Assembly (NCBI GenBank): GCA_963757265.1
Contig: CAVWRA010000006.1
Span: 1,054,001-1,118,000 of the forward strand
DNA from: CAIVVT01 sp963757265
GTDB lineage: Bacteria; Acidobacteriota; Terriglobia; Bryobacterales; Bryobacteraceae
Direction: 5' to 3'
DNA: 64,000 bases
Shown: positions 55,244 to 62,978 of the stretch, piece after piece
Position numbering within the stretch: position 1 is the first letter of the stretch
Layout of the letters: every line of letters starts with the position of its first letter
Program-made: the position numbers and the translations under genes
The notes under the pieces: model-generated
Told to the model about the DNA's origin: nothing
Databases searched by the model: none
Seen by the model: only the letters and a program-made list of their open reading frames with translations

Positions 55244-56170
55244 CTATTCCGGCGCGTCCCGGTCGAGCAGCGAGAGGTCCAGCTCCAAATCGCCCGCGGG
55301 CGTGACATTGAATGCGGGCAGGAACCGCCGCCCCCATTCGATCTCATCCCAGGTGTAGGAGTGCCGCGCGTACACCGACTGGCTGAACGTCTCGTCGAAG
55401 CCTTTGATCAGGATCAGAAACTCGGCCTGCAGGCGCTGCAGCTCCTCCGCGCCCAGTCCCTGCACCGGGCTGTTCTCGTCGATCGGGTGCACCAGCGTCC
55501 AGGTCAGCGGCAGGAAGAAGACTTTCTCGCGGTCCAGCCGGACTGCCTTGTAGGTGCGCCGCATGCCGCCGCTCCCGCTCTCCACGGTCATCAGAATGAC
55601 CGTCGCCTGCAGCTCCATCAGCACGTTCGGCCGGCCGTTGGCGATGCGGAACATCAGCGCCTGCCCGCCGCCGAACGGCGCCACGATCATCTGCCGGCTG
55701 AAGACGATCTTCGCCGACGGCCGCGAGAAGCGCCCGTACAGCAGCCCGGTGCCCAGCGCGAAGCCCAGCAATCCGGTCATGGCCTCGAACGCCGCCACCA
55801 CGTTGGTCCACAATCCGTGCGGCGACACGTGCCCGTAGCCCACCGTCGTAAACGTCTGCACGCTGAAGAAGAACGCGCTCAGGAACGCGTCCAGCGGCGT
55901 CTCGCGCGATGCGCCCGTGAGATTCTCCGCGCCGATCCAATAGTAAATCCCCGCGAAGCACGCGTTCACGGCGGTGTAGGCCAGCCCCACCTGGATCAGA
56001 AACCACGGCCAGCTCGAATTCATCAGGTGCAGGTAGAAGCCCTTGTCGCGCAGCCCCACTCCGCGCCGCAGCACGTTGAAGGAGCCATCCTTGTTGATCG
56101 CCCTCCGCAGTTCGCCGGTGTAGCGTTGCGTCAGGCCGGGATCGAAGTCGGGCTGTTGCGGATTAGCCAT
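55244..56170 (-). CDS. Inward-rectifier potassium channel, KirBac type
   Basis: 308 residues. Two membrane helices (WPWFLIQVGLAYTAVNACFA and FEAMTGLLGFALGTGLLYG) flank a pore loop with the selectivity filter T108-T-V-G-Y-G113. An N-terminal slide-helix region (GLRDKGFYLHLM) and a C-terminal beta-rich domain with FRIANGRPNVLMELQA match KirBac proteins. It lets potassium through the inner membrane and is usually gated by lipids. It is 53 bases upstream of the FkbH-like gene on the same strand, but a functional tie is doubtful. It diverges from the C45 hydrolase. Confidence 0.92.
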   Translation of the reverse strand: MANPQQPDFDPGLTQRYTGELRRAINKDGSFNVLRRGVGLRDKGFYLHLMNSSWPWFLIQVGLAYTAVNACFAGIYYWIGAENLTGASRETPLDAFLSAFFFSVQTFTTVGYGHVSPHGLWTNVVAAFEAMTGLLGFALGTGLLYGRFSRPSAKIVFSRQMIVAPFGGGQALMFRIANGRPNVLMELQATVILMTVESGSGGMRRTYKAVRLDREKVFFLPLTWTLVHPIDENSPVQGLGAEELQRLQAEFLILIKGFDETFSQSVYARHSYTWDEIEWGRRFLPAFNVTPAGDLELDLSLLDRDAPE

Positions 56171-56216
56171 CGTTAACGGTCCTTTTCCGGCGGCGAGGCT
56201 TTACAATCGGAAGATC

Positions 56217-57593
56217 ATGCTTCGCCGCAGCTTCTGTCTGAGTTTACCCGCCGCGGCCCTGGGCGCCGCCGTGCTCTCCACAGCCGATCGCCGTACCGAC
56301 AAGGGCGGCTGGATCGTCGTCCGTCTGGCCGGGACCCCCGCTGAGATCGGCTTTCAGCACGGCGCCGCACTGGCGCATGAGATCGACGGCCTGTTGAAGA
56401 CCGTCAAGGTTCTGATGACCCATAGCTCCAATAAGGATTGGAGTTTTTTCCACCAGGCCGCCGAGCAGATGTTGTGGCCCAAGATCGAGTCCGAGTATCG
56501 CGAGGAGATCAAGGGCATCACGGAGGGCGCCGCTTCGCAGGGCGTTCAATTGGATCTCTACGACGCCGTGGCGCTGAACGCCTACCAGGAGCTGACGCCG
56601 TATTACACCGATTGGTACGACCACACCAAGGGTGTCAAGGACGCCAGGTCCTTCGCGCCGGAGCATTGCAGCGCCTTCGTGGCGACCGGTTCCTGGACCA
56701 CGGACGGGCATCCCGTGATCGCCCACAACTGCTGGACCGAATACGCCGCCGGAGCGCGCTGGAACATCATCTTCGACGTCCGTCCCGCCAAGGGCCATCG
56801 TTTTTTGATGGACGGAGCGCCCGGCCTGATCCATAGCGGCGACGATTTCGGCATCAACGGCGCCGGCATCCTGATCACCGAGACCACCATCGGCAGCTTT
56901 CACGGCTTCGATCCCGACGGCATTCCCGAATGCGTTCGCGCGCGGAAGGCCATGCAGTACGCCGGCTCCATCGACGAGTTCGCCGCGCTGATGAAGGATG
57001 GCAACAACGGCGGCTACGCCAACACCTGGCTGGTGGCGGACCGCAAGAACGGCGAGGTGGCGAGCCTCGAGCTGGGCCTCAAGCACGTCACCCTGGAGCG
57101 CACCCGCGACGGCTTCTTCGTGGGCAGCAACTTCCCGCAGAACGAGGCGCTCATCAAGGACGAGACCACCTTCGACCCACATGACCTCTCGGCCAGCGCT
57201 AACGCCCGCCGCAAGCGCTGGGAGGCGCTCATGGCGCAGCATAAGGGCCGCATCGACGTCGAGATCGCCAAGCTCTTTGTCGCCGACCACTTCGATACAT
57301 TCGACCGCGTGGAGTCGCCCTCCGAGCGCACCCTGTGCGGCCACGTCGAGCTCTCCTCGCGCGGCCTGCCCGGCTGGCAGCCGCCCTACGGCGCGGCCGG
57401 CGCGGTACAGAACAAGGCCGCCGACGCCCGCCTGGCCGAGCAGATGTCGCTGTGGGCCGCCATGGGCCACGCCTGCGGCATCTCCTTCAAGGCCGCCGAC
57501 CACCTCGCCAAACATCCCGACCAGGCCTGGCAGAAGGACGTGCTCATCGACATGCCCTCCGGCCCGTGGACCCTGTTCAGCGCCGGCGCCTGA
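56217..57593 (+). CDS. C45-type Ntn hydrolase / acyltransferase, exported
   Basis: 458 residues. A signal peptide (MLRRSFCLSLPAAALGAAVL) precedes an Ntn-hydrolase fold of the C45 (acyl-coenzyme A:6-APA acyltransferase, phospholipase B-like) kind. The nucleophile is likely C141 in FAPEHCSAFVATGSW, which would become N-terminal after self-cleavage. Further marks: GHPVIAHNCWTEY, NGAGILITETTIG and NGGYANTWLVADRKNGEV. Members cut or transfer amide-linked acyl groups; the substrate is unknown. It is transcribed alone or with the next gene 217 bases downstream. Confidence 0.82.
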   Translation: MLRRSFCLSLPAAALGAAVLSTADRRTDKGGWIVVRLAGTPAEIGFQHGAALAHEIDGLLKTVKVLMTHSSNKDWSFFHQAAEQMLWPKIESEYREEIKGITEGAASQGVQLDLYDAVALNAYQELTPYYTDWYDHTKGVKDARSFAPEHCSAFVATGSWTTDGHPVIAHNCWTEYAAGARWNIIFDVRPAKGHRFLMDGAPGLIHSGDDFGINGAGILITETTIGSFHGFDPDGIPECVRARKAMQYAGSIDEFAALMKDGNNGGYANTWLVADRKNGEVASLELGLKHVTLERTRDGFFVGSNFPQNEALIKDETTFDPHDLSASANARRKRWEALMAQHKGRIDVEIAKLFVADHFDTFDRVESPSERTLCGHVELSSRGLPGWQPPYGAAGAVQNKAADARLAEQMSLWAAMGHACGISFKAADHLAKHPDQAWQKDVLIDMPSGPWTLFSAGA

Positions 57594-57810
57594 CCCGCGG
57601 ACGCGTCGCTCGCGACACGCGAACACGGGGACGAACGACTCTGCCTAAAGCGCAAATCCCCGCCCTCGAGACGCCGCTTCCTCACTGCGGCGTGGCGAGA
57701 GCTATCTCGAGCCCGCGCCAATCCGCAACCGAGCCCACTCCCGCCCGCCCGCCGGGGGCGGCGCGCGGTAGGATCGTTGGAGGATTTCTCAATTGGGAAG
57801 GATGTCTGAC

Positions 57811-59073
57811 ATGATCACTACTAGCCGCAGGGCTTTTCTCGGAACGGCGGGCCTGCTGGCCCTGAAGCCGGAGCTCGTCCGCGGTTCGCAACGCAACTCG
57901 GCCCCGCGCATGGCGCTGTTCGGGTGCGGCGGGCGCGGCACCGGCGTCGCCGAGAGCTTCACCGGGCACACTTCTGCGCAGTACGTCGCGCTGGGCGACC
58001 TCTTCCAGGCGCAAACCGAAGTCGCCAAGCAGAAGATCGATGCTGTCGCTCAGAAGGCCGGCAAGGCGCCCATCGATTCCGCGAAGTTGTTCTTTGGGCC
58101 GAACTCGCTGGAGAAGCTCTGCGCCTCGAAAGACATCGACATCATCCACATCGCCACACCGCCCTACTTCCACCCCGACCACTTCGCCCAGGCCGCGTCC
58201 AGCGGCAAGCATATCTATTGCGAGAAGCCCGTCGCCGTCGACGTGCCCGGCGTGAAGCGCGTCGTCGAGACCGGCCGCCTGGTGGGCTCCAAGGCCAGCG
58301 TCGCCATCGGCTTCCAGTTGCGCCACGCCACGCCCTACGTGCAGCTCGCCGAGCGCGTCCGCCAGGGCCAATTGGGCGACATGGTGTGCGGCCTGTCGCA
58401 CTACTACGCCGGCGCGGTCGCCCGTCCCGAATGGCCCAACGCGTCGCCGCGCGAGCGCCGCCTGCGCAACTGGATCTACGACAAGGTCCTTTCCGGCGAC
58501 ATCATCGTCGAGCAGAATATCCACCTGGTCAACTTCAACAACTTCATCCTCGGCGCGCACCCGCTGACCGCCTCGGGCGTGTGCGGCCGCAAGGGCCGGC
58601 GCGATTCGGGCGATTGCTCCAGCCACTTCAACGTCAACTACACCTACCCCGGCGACGTCCACATCACGCTCACTTCGACCCAGTTCATCGAGGGCAGTTG
58701 GGATGTGGCCATGCAAATGTTCGGCACGCAGGGCAACTTCGAAGCGCACTACGACGCGCCGGTCAAGATCACCGGCGAGAAACCCTGGGAGTTCCCCGGA
58801 CTCGGCGTTCCGGGCCAGATCGCCAACACCGCCGCCGCCGCCGCAGGCTCCTTCAAGGGCGCGCTGGACGACGCCGACGCCATGAAGGAACAGCACTTCA
58901 TCGAGAGCATCGTCAGCGGCAACTTCATCAACGAAGCCGCGCAGGGCGCCGAATCGACTCTGAGCGCCATGCTCGGCCGCTTCGCCGCCTACTCCGGCCG
59001 CACCTGGAGCTGGGACGAGCTCCTGGCCGTCAACGAGAAGTGGGACTCCGGCCTGGACGTCGCCCACCTCTAG
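57811..59073 (+). CDS. Gfo/Idh/MocA family oxidoreductase with Tat signal
   Basis: About 420 residues. The Tat signal SRRAFLGTAGLLAL is at the N-terminus, so it is exported folded with its NAD(P). Next comes a Rossmann start MALFGCGGRGTGVAESF, the family motif HIYCEKPVAVDVPG, and the C-terminal sheet domain with IVEQNIHLVNFNNFILG. Such exported sugar oxidoreductases are abundant in Acidobacteria and Planctomycetes. GGGAAGG lies 9 bases before ATG 57811; upstream in-frame starts are worse placed. It is convergent with a sugar permease gene, which suggests carbohydrate use, but the sugar is not known. Confidence 0.9.
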   Translation: MITTSRRAFLGTAGLLALKPELVRGSQRNSAPRMALFGCGGRGTGVAESFTGHTSAQYVALGDLFQAQTEVAKQKIDAVAQKAGKAPIDSAKLFFGPNSLEKLCASKDIDIIHIATPPYFHPDHFAQAASSGKHIYCEKPVAVDVPGVKRVVETGRLVGSKASVAIGFQLRHATPYVQLAERVRQGQLGDMVCGLSHYYAGAVARPEWPNASPRERRLRNWIYDKVLSGDIIVEQNIHLVNFNNFILGAHPLTASGVCGRKGRRDSGDCSSHFNVNYTYPGDVHITLTSTQFIEGSWDVAMQMFGTQGNFEAHYDAPVKITGEKPWEFPGLGVPGQIANTAAAAAGSFKGALDDADAMKEQHFIESIVSGNFINEAAQGAESTLSAMLGRFAAYSGRTWSWDELLAVNEKWDSGLDVAHL

Positions 59074-59152
59074 CCCGAATGTTTCACCAACAATCGGCTG
59101 CGGCGCGCGATAGGGCCGCATTTACTTCGTTGCCCTCGGTCGCCGTCCTCGA

Positions 59153-59168
59153 CGTACTGCCAAGTACG
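59153..59168. terminator. Small hairpin between convergent genes
   Basis: CGTACT-GCCA-AGTACG is a perfect 6-pair stem with a 4-base loop, between the oxidoreductase and the convergent permease. There is no T-run, so it is only a possible terminator. Confidence 0.35.
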
Positions 59169-59249
59169 CCTGCGGGCGGCTCCCGTCGTGCGCCTTGTAT
59201 ATGCAGCCCTCTCATCGCGCCTCGCTCCGATCGTGGTGCAACATCCGGG

Positions 59250-60257
59250 CTAGCGATTGCCCGCGGCGATGACCACGGTCGCCGCCGCCAGTAGCGCCAG
59301 CCCGGCCCACAGCCCGCGCCGCGCCGCCGCCGGCGCCTGCTTCCACTCGCCTGTCAGCACGCCCGAAAGATTCGCCGTCATGACCATGAAAATCTGGAAC
59401 AGCGCCCACCCCACCGAAGTCCCCAGCGCGCCCAGCAACACCGAACTCCATCCGTACAGCCCGACCGCTCCCATCCACAGCAACCCCATCAGCGTCCCCA
59501 TCCCCGCGTCGGCTCTCGACGGACCGCGGAACCGCCCCCAGGTCCGGTTGCGCGTCAGCAAGTAGAAGCAATACGCCAGGTTCGGGATCAGCCCGCCGGC
59601 GAGCGCCACCGGCCACACCGCGTAGCCCGCCGCCTCCGGCGCCGTGCCCCGTGCCACCGCCGCCTCCGCGATGGGCTGGCCGAACGCGAAGGCGTAATTG
59701 ATCATCGGCGCCATCAGCCCGCACAGCACCGCCACGGCTAACGCCGCCGCGTAACCGCCCGAGCTCGCCTGCGCCGCCGTGACCCGCTCCCTGCGCCGCC
59801 CGGCCCACGCCGACACCGCGATCCCCAGCAGCATGATCGCCACTCCGGCGAAAATCAGCGCGCCCTTGCGCGTGCCGGCCACCGCTGGGTGCTGCACCAG
59901 CAGCGGGACCAGCGACCCTCCCAGCGCGCCCAAGCCGACGATGATGGCGTAGCCCAGTGCCATCCCCAGCCGCGCGACCGACAACCCGAACAGCACCTGC
60001 GCAATCCCCCACCCCGCGCCGAATAGCAGCGGCGCCGCGTACGCTGCTGCCGGCAATCCCGCGTACAACGCGCCCAAGTCCCTCACCAGCCCCAACGCCA
60101 GCGCCCAGGGCACAATCAGCAACGAAACCAGGCTGAACACCAGCCACGTGTTCTCCCACGCCCAGCGCCTGACGAACTTCATGGGTAACATGGAGTTGCC
60201 GTTCAGCAGCCCCGCCGCCAGCGTCAGCCCCAGGCCCAGCCACATTGTCGCTGTCAT
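59250..60257 (-). CDS. RhaT-like sugar/proton symporter
   Basis: 335 residues with ten hydrophobic segments in the drug/metabolite transporter layout of L-rhamnose-proton symporters: GLLNGNSMLPMKFVRRWAWE, ENTWLVFSLVSLLIVPWALA, FGAGWGIAQVLFGLSVARLG, GLMAPMINYAFAFGQPIAEA, and a last GVLTGEWKQ. It would import rhamnose or a related deoxysugar. It is slightly shorter than E. coli RhaT but keeps the same order of motifs. It converges on the Gfo/Idh/MocA gene. Confidence 0.9.
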   Translation of the reverse strand: MTATMWLGLGLTLAAGLLNGNSMLPMKFVRRWAWENTWLVFSLVSLLIVPWALALGLVRDLGALYAGLPAAAYAAPLLFGAGWGIAQVLFGLSVARLGMALGYAIIVGLGALGGSLVPLLVQHPAVAGTRKGALIFAGVAIMLLGIAVSAWAGRRRERVTAAQASSGGYAAALAVAVLCGLMAPMINYAFAFGQPIAEAAVARGTAPEAAGYAVWPVALAGGLIPNLAYCFYLLTRNRTWGRFRGPSRADAGMGTLMGLLWMGAVGLYGWSSVLLGALGTSVGWALFQIFMVMTANLSGVLTGEWKQAPAAARRGLWAGLALLAAATVVIAAGNR

Positions 60258-60662
60258 TCCATCCGGCTCCTATCTCGCGCAGTCCTCGCAATCATATGCC
60301 AGCCGCGCCCCGCGCGCACTCCGCCGCATCTGGCGAGAATAGCGGCAGGGCCGGTGAACGGAGTGGCGAGCCAGCCCGCACAGGCCGCCGCCGCGGCGCA
60401 AAAACAAAAAAATGAGAAACAAAGCCAATTGTTGACTTTTGTTTTTAGAATGAGTGACTTAATTGGCTATCTTCCGGTAGATTATTCGCTAACTATTCGT
60501 TTTTCAAAGAGCGTCGATAGCGGGCCGCGGAGGCGGGCTATCCGATTCAGCTTAAACCTGGGTGTCAAGCGCGAGACTTGTCCAATGCAGAATGAGCCTG
60601 AAACGGGAGTTTGTTTCATTAAGGGGAGGAGCCTGAAGGGGCCAGGGTGATGTCGTGGGGCG
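60258..60662. other. Gene-free stretch, partly AT-rich
   Basis: Between the RhaT-like gene and the integrase remnant. Bases 60400-60510 are much richer in A and T than the window average and include an inverted repeat at 60423-60468. No gene is supported. It is probably the left end of the decayed integrase element. Confidence 0.5.
60423..60468. repeat. 8-base inverted repeat in AT-rich DNA
   Basis: AGCCAATT (60423-60430) and AATTGGCT (60461-60468) are perfect inverted copies 30 bases apart, enclosing a TTGACT word. It lies upstream of the integrase remnant and may be an end or operator of that element. Confidence 0.4.
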
Positions 60663-61095
60663 ATGGGACCCATGATGGTGGACGCGGGCGGTTTGAGCGT
60701 GGCCGGGATGCGGGTGTTTCTGGCCGGCGCGGGCGGGGTGGCGTTCGAGTTGCCGGAGCGGGCGGCGCGGTGGGGTTTGATGGCGCGGGTGCTCGCCGCG
60801 GTCGAGTATGCGGCCCTGGGCAAGGGCGACAAGGGGGTGGTACGGCGCTACCTGGAGCGGGTGACGGGGCTGAAGCGGGCGCAGGTGACGCGGCTGATCG
60901 GGCGCTGGCGGCGGGAGCGCGAGTTGCGGCCGCCCGAGGTGCGGCGGGAGTGTTTTCCGCGGCGCTACGGGCGGGCCAAGTTCGAGCGCCTGGCGGGGAT
61001 CTCGGTGGGGCACATTTGCAATCTGCGGAAGACGAAGCTGTACCGCAGCCGGCGGGTGGTGGTGGAGCGCACCGCGCCGCAGCGGAGCGCGCACG
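60663..61095 (+). pseudogene. Decayed DDE integrase/transposase (N-terminal piece with deletion)
   Basis: The visible protein carries a helix-turn-helix start typical of an acidobacterial integrase family (RRYLERVTGLKRAQVTRLIG, then FPRRYGRAKFERLAGISVGH and ICNLRKTKLYRSRR). In family members, a stretch of about 40 residues separates the RRY and YGRAKFERLAGIS segments; here they are joined directly, so an internal deletion is likely. The catalytic DDE part is missing after VVVERTAPQ. No function is expected. The deletion size is from memory of the family and should be checked by alignment. Confidence 0.6.
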
Positions 61096-61132
61096 GCGCC
61101 TCCCCGTTGTATGGAACCGGGAGCGTGACAAC

Positions 61133-61291
61133 ATGGTCACGCATTTCGCCTGCCTGGACGGCGTGTTCGGAGCCCTCGCGGACCCGACACGCAAGAGCAC
61201 TGCTAGACGAGTTGTTCAGCCAGGACCGGGCGGCGCGTGCGCGCCCGGGAGCAATCCACGGCTCTTTAGGCTTAAAGATACGTTAGGATAA
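61133..61291 (+). pseudogene. Fragment resembling the N-terminus of an ArsR-type regulator
   Basis: From ATG 61133 the frame reads MVTHFACLDGVFGALADPTR, which matches the start of ArsR/SmtB winged-helix regulators, then becomes unrelated basic and proline-rich sequence and stops at 61291. The rest of the domain is missing. It directly follows the integrase remnant, so it looks like a gene cut by an insertion or deletion. Confidence 0.4.
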
Positions 61292-61312
61292 AAGCCAGGT
61301 GCACAACAGTAG

Positions 61313-61615
61313 ATGAAATCGGTTTCGTGCACATTGTGGATCCTGGCGGCATTGCTGATAGTGGCCGCGCTCGACAATATACCGGATCCTCCCGCAGTCA
61401 GTCCGCGCGCCGCCGTATGTAAGGTCCTGCACCTGCGAGACTACTACTGCGACACTCCGATGCGGCGCGGTGACTCCCTCACCACGGCTGATCCCTTCCC
61501 TGTGAGTCTGGTTGCACCCGACACGCGCGCATCCTGTCGCCCCAGTGATCCGATGGTTCGCATCGGACAGGCAGCAGATTCATCTCCTCCAACGCCGCGC
61601 GTCGGCGCAAGCTAG
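61313..61615 (+). CDS. Small exported protein, unknown
   Basis: 100 residues with a signal peptide or anchor (MKSVSCTLWILAALLIVAAL) followed by DNIPDPPAVSP and a short mature part with three cysteines. The mature part looks unstructured and rich in D, P and S. No clear ribosome site. I do not recognise a family with certainty. It lies 152 bases upstream of a radical SAM gene on the same strand. Confidence 0.45.
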   Translation: MKSVSCTLWILAALLIVAALDNIPDPPAVSPRAAVCKVLHLRDYYCDTPMRRGDSLTTADPFPVSLVAPDTRASCRPSDPMVRIGQAADSSPPTPRVGAS

Positions 61616-61767
61616 CTTTCCAATCTAAGTAGACGGGCTGCCCGCAAGCTGAGCGGTCGTCCGCTCGGCCGACGAATCGTCGGAAACCATTCGCGCCGCG
61701 GGATACTCTATCACTACATACAGATTGGTGGCCACAACGTCAGAGCGGCTTAAAAAGGGAATCTGTC

Positions 61768-62832
61768 GTGAAGGCTTCCGAAGTGATCCGGGCGTGGGGC
61801 AAAATCCTCAAAGGAGAGCACCCCTCGCTCTCAATCGAAATTACGCGTGAATGTCCGCTGCGGTGTCCCGGCTGTTACGCCTACGACGACGCCCATCTGG
61901 GCGGCGGTGCGACCTTACGCAGCTTGATCGATCGCAAGGGCCAGGAACTCATAGACGGCGTGCTTGAACTGGTGGACCGGATACGGCCCTTGCATCTGTC
62001 CATCGTGGGCGGCGATCCACTGGTCCGGTACCGCGAACTGGAGTCGATGATTCCGCAACTGGTGGACCGGGGCATCCATGTGCAGGTGGTGACCAGCGCC
62101 TTCCGTCCTCTCGCGGCCAGTTGGACGCGATTGCCTCACGTGAACGTCGTGGTTTCGATCGACGGGCTCCAACCCGAACATGACGTCCGGCGAGCCCCCG
62201 CGACGTATGATCGGATCCTCACGAACATTGCGGGTCAAAACGTCACGGTCCATTGTACGATCACTGGTCAGATGATGAAACGGCCGGGCTATTTGCGGGA
62301 ATTCCTCGAGTTTTGGACCCCACGAGCGGAGATTCTCAAGGTATGGTTCAGTTTGTTTACGCCGCAAAAAGGAGATCGACTGCCGGAGATGCTGCAACCA
62401 GAGGAGCGTGAGCGTGCGATTGCGGATATGTTGGCGCTGCGGAAACAGTTTCCCAAACTGGACATGCCGGAAAGTTTGATTCGGCAGTTTGGCACGCCTC
62501 CGCAAAACCCCAAGGAATGCGTCTTCGCACTCACTACTCAGACGCTGTCGGCCGACTTGAAAACTAAGATCGTTCCCTGCCAGTTCGGGGGAAGCCCGGA
62601 CTGTGGTTCGTGCGGATGCGTCGCATCCATGGGGCTGGCGGCGGTCGCGGCGCACAAATTGGGCGGTGTGATCCCCGTTGGAGCCATCTTCCAGGCCTCC
62701 ATCAAGATCGGGCAGTTTCGGGTGCGGCGCGCTGCGAAACGCCGGCCAGGCGACCTGAAGTTGTTCCCGATCCTGGCGGGCGTGGAAAGTGGCAACCGCC
62801 CTGCCGCGGAGGCGCGGACGCGCGCGTCTTGA
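61768..62832 (+). CDS. Radical SAM protein with Cys-rich C-terminal site
   Basis: 354 residues. The cluster motif is C29-P-L-R-C33-P-G-C36 in EITRECPLRCPGCYAYDDAH, then SIVGGDPLVRYRELESMI and VVVSIDGLQPEHD. Near the C-terminus is CQFGGSPDCGSCGCVASMGL, four cysteines in 12 residues that could hold an extra iron-sulphur cluster. The GTG start has AAGGGA 7 bases upstream. No partner gene follows: the last codons and stop lie in a dispersed repeat, which may have replaced the original end. The substrate is unknown. Confidence 0.85.
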   Translation: MKASEVIRAWGKILKGEHPSLSIEITRECPLRCPGCYAYDDAHLGGGATLRSLIDRKGQELIDGVLELVDRIRPLHLSIVGGDPLVRYRELESMIPQLVDRGIHVQVVTSAFRPLAASWTRLPHVNVVVSIDGLQPEHDVRRAPATYDRILTNIAGQNVTVHCTITGQMMKRPGYLREFLEFWTPRAEILKVWFSLFTPQKGDRLPEMLQPEERERAIADMLALRKQFPKLDMPESLIRQFGTPPQNPKECVFALTTQTLSADLKTKIVPCQFGGSPDCGSCGCVASMGLAAVAAHKLGGVIPVGAIFQASIKIGQFRVRRAAKRRPGDLKLFPILAGVESGNRPAAEARTRAS

Positions 62833-62970
62833 AGCCCCGAATCGAGCGTGGGCGCGGGGGCAGCGTGGCCGATTTGCCATTTTCCACTGCAACTTATTGA
62901 TTCTACAGTAGTGGAATGGCCAAGCTTTGGCCGATTTCCCGTTTGGAGCGAGCGCCGACGGGCGGCGGTT
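62809..62970 (+). repeat. Dispersed palindromic element, copy 2
   Basis: Same order of parts as 3217-3385: GGAGGCGCGGACGC, AAGCCCCGAATCGAGCG, tag TGGCCGAT, core TGCAACTTATTGATTCT, palindrome from the tag (GGCCAA-GCT-TTGGCC, ending TTGGCCGAT), then TTGGAGCGAGCGCCG. Its left end supplies the last codons and stop of the radical SAM gene. Confidence 0.5.
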
Positions 62971-62978
62971 CAGGTCCC

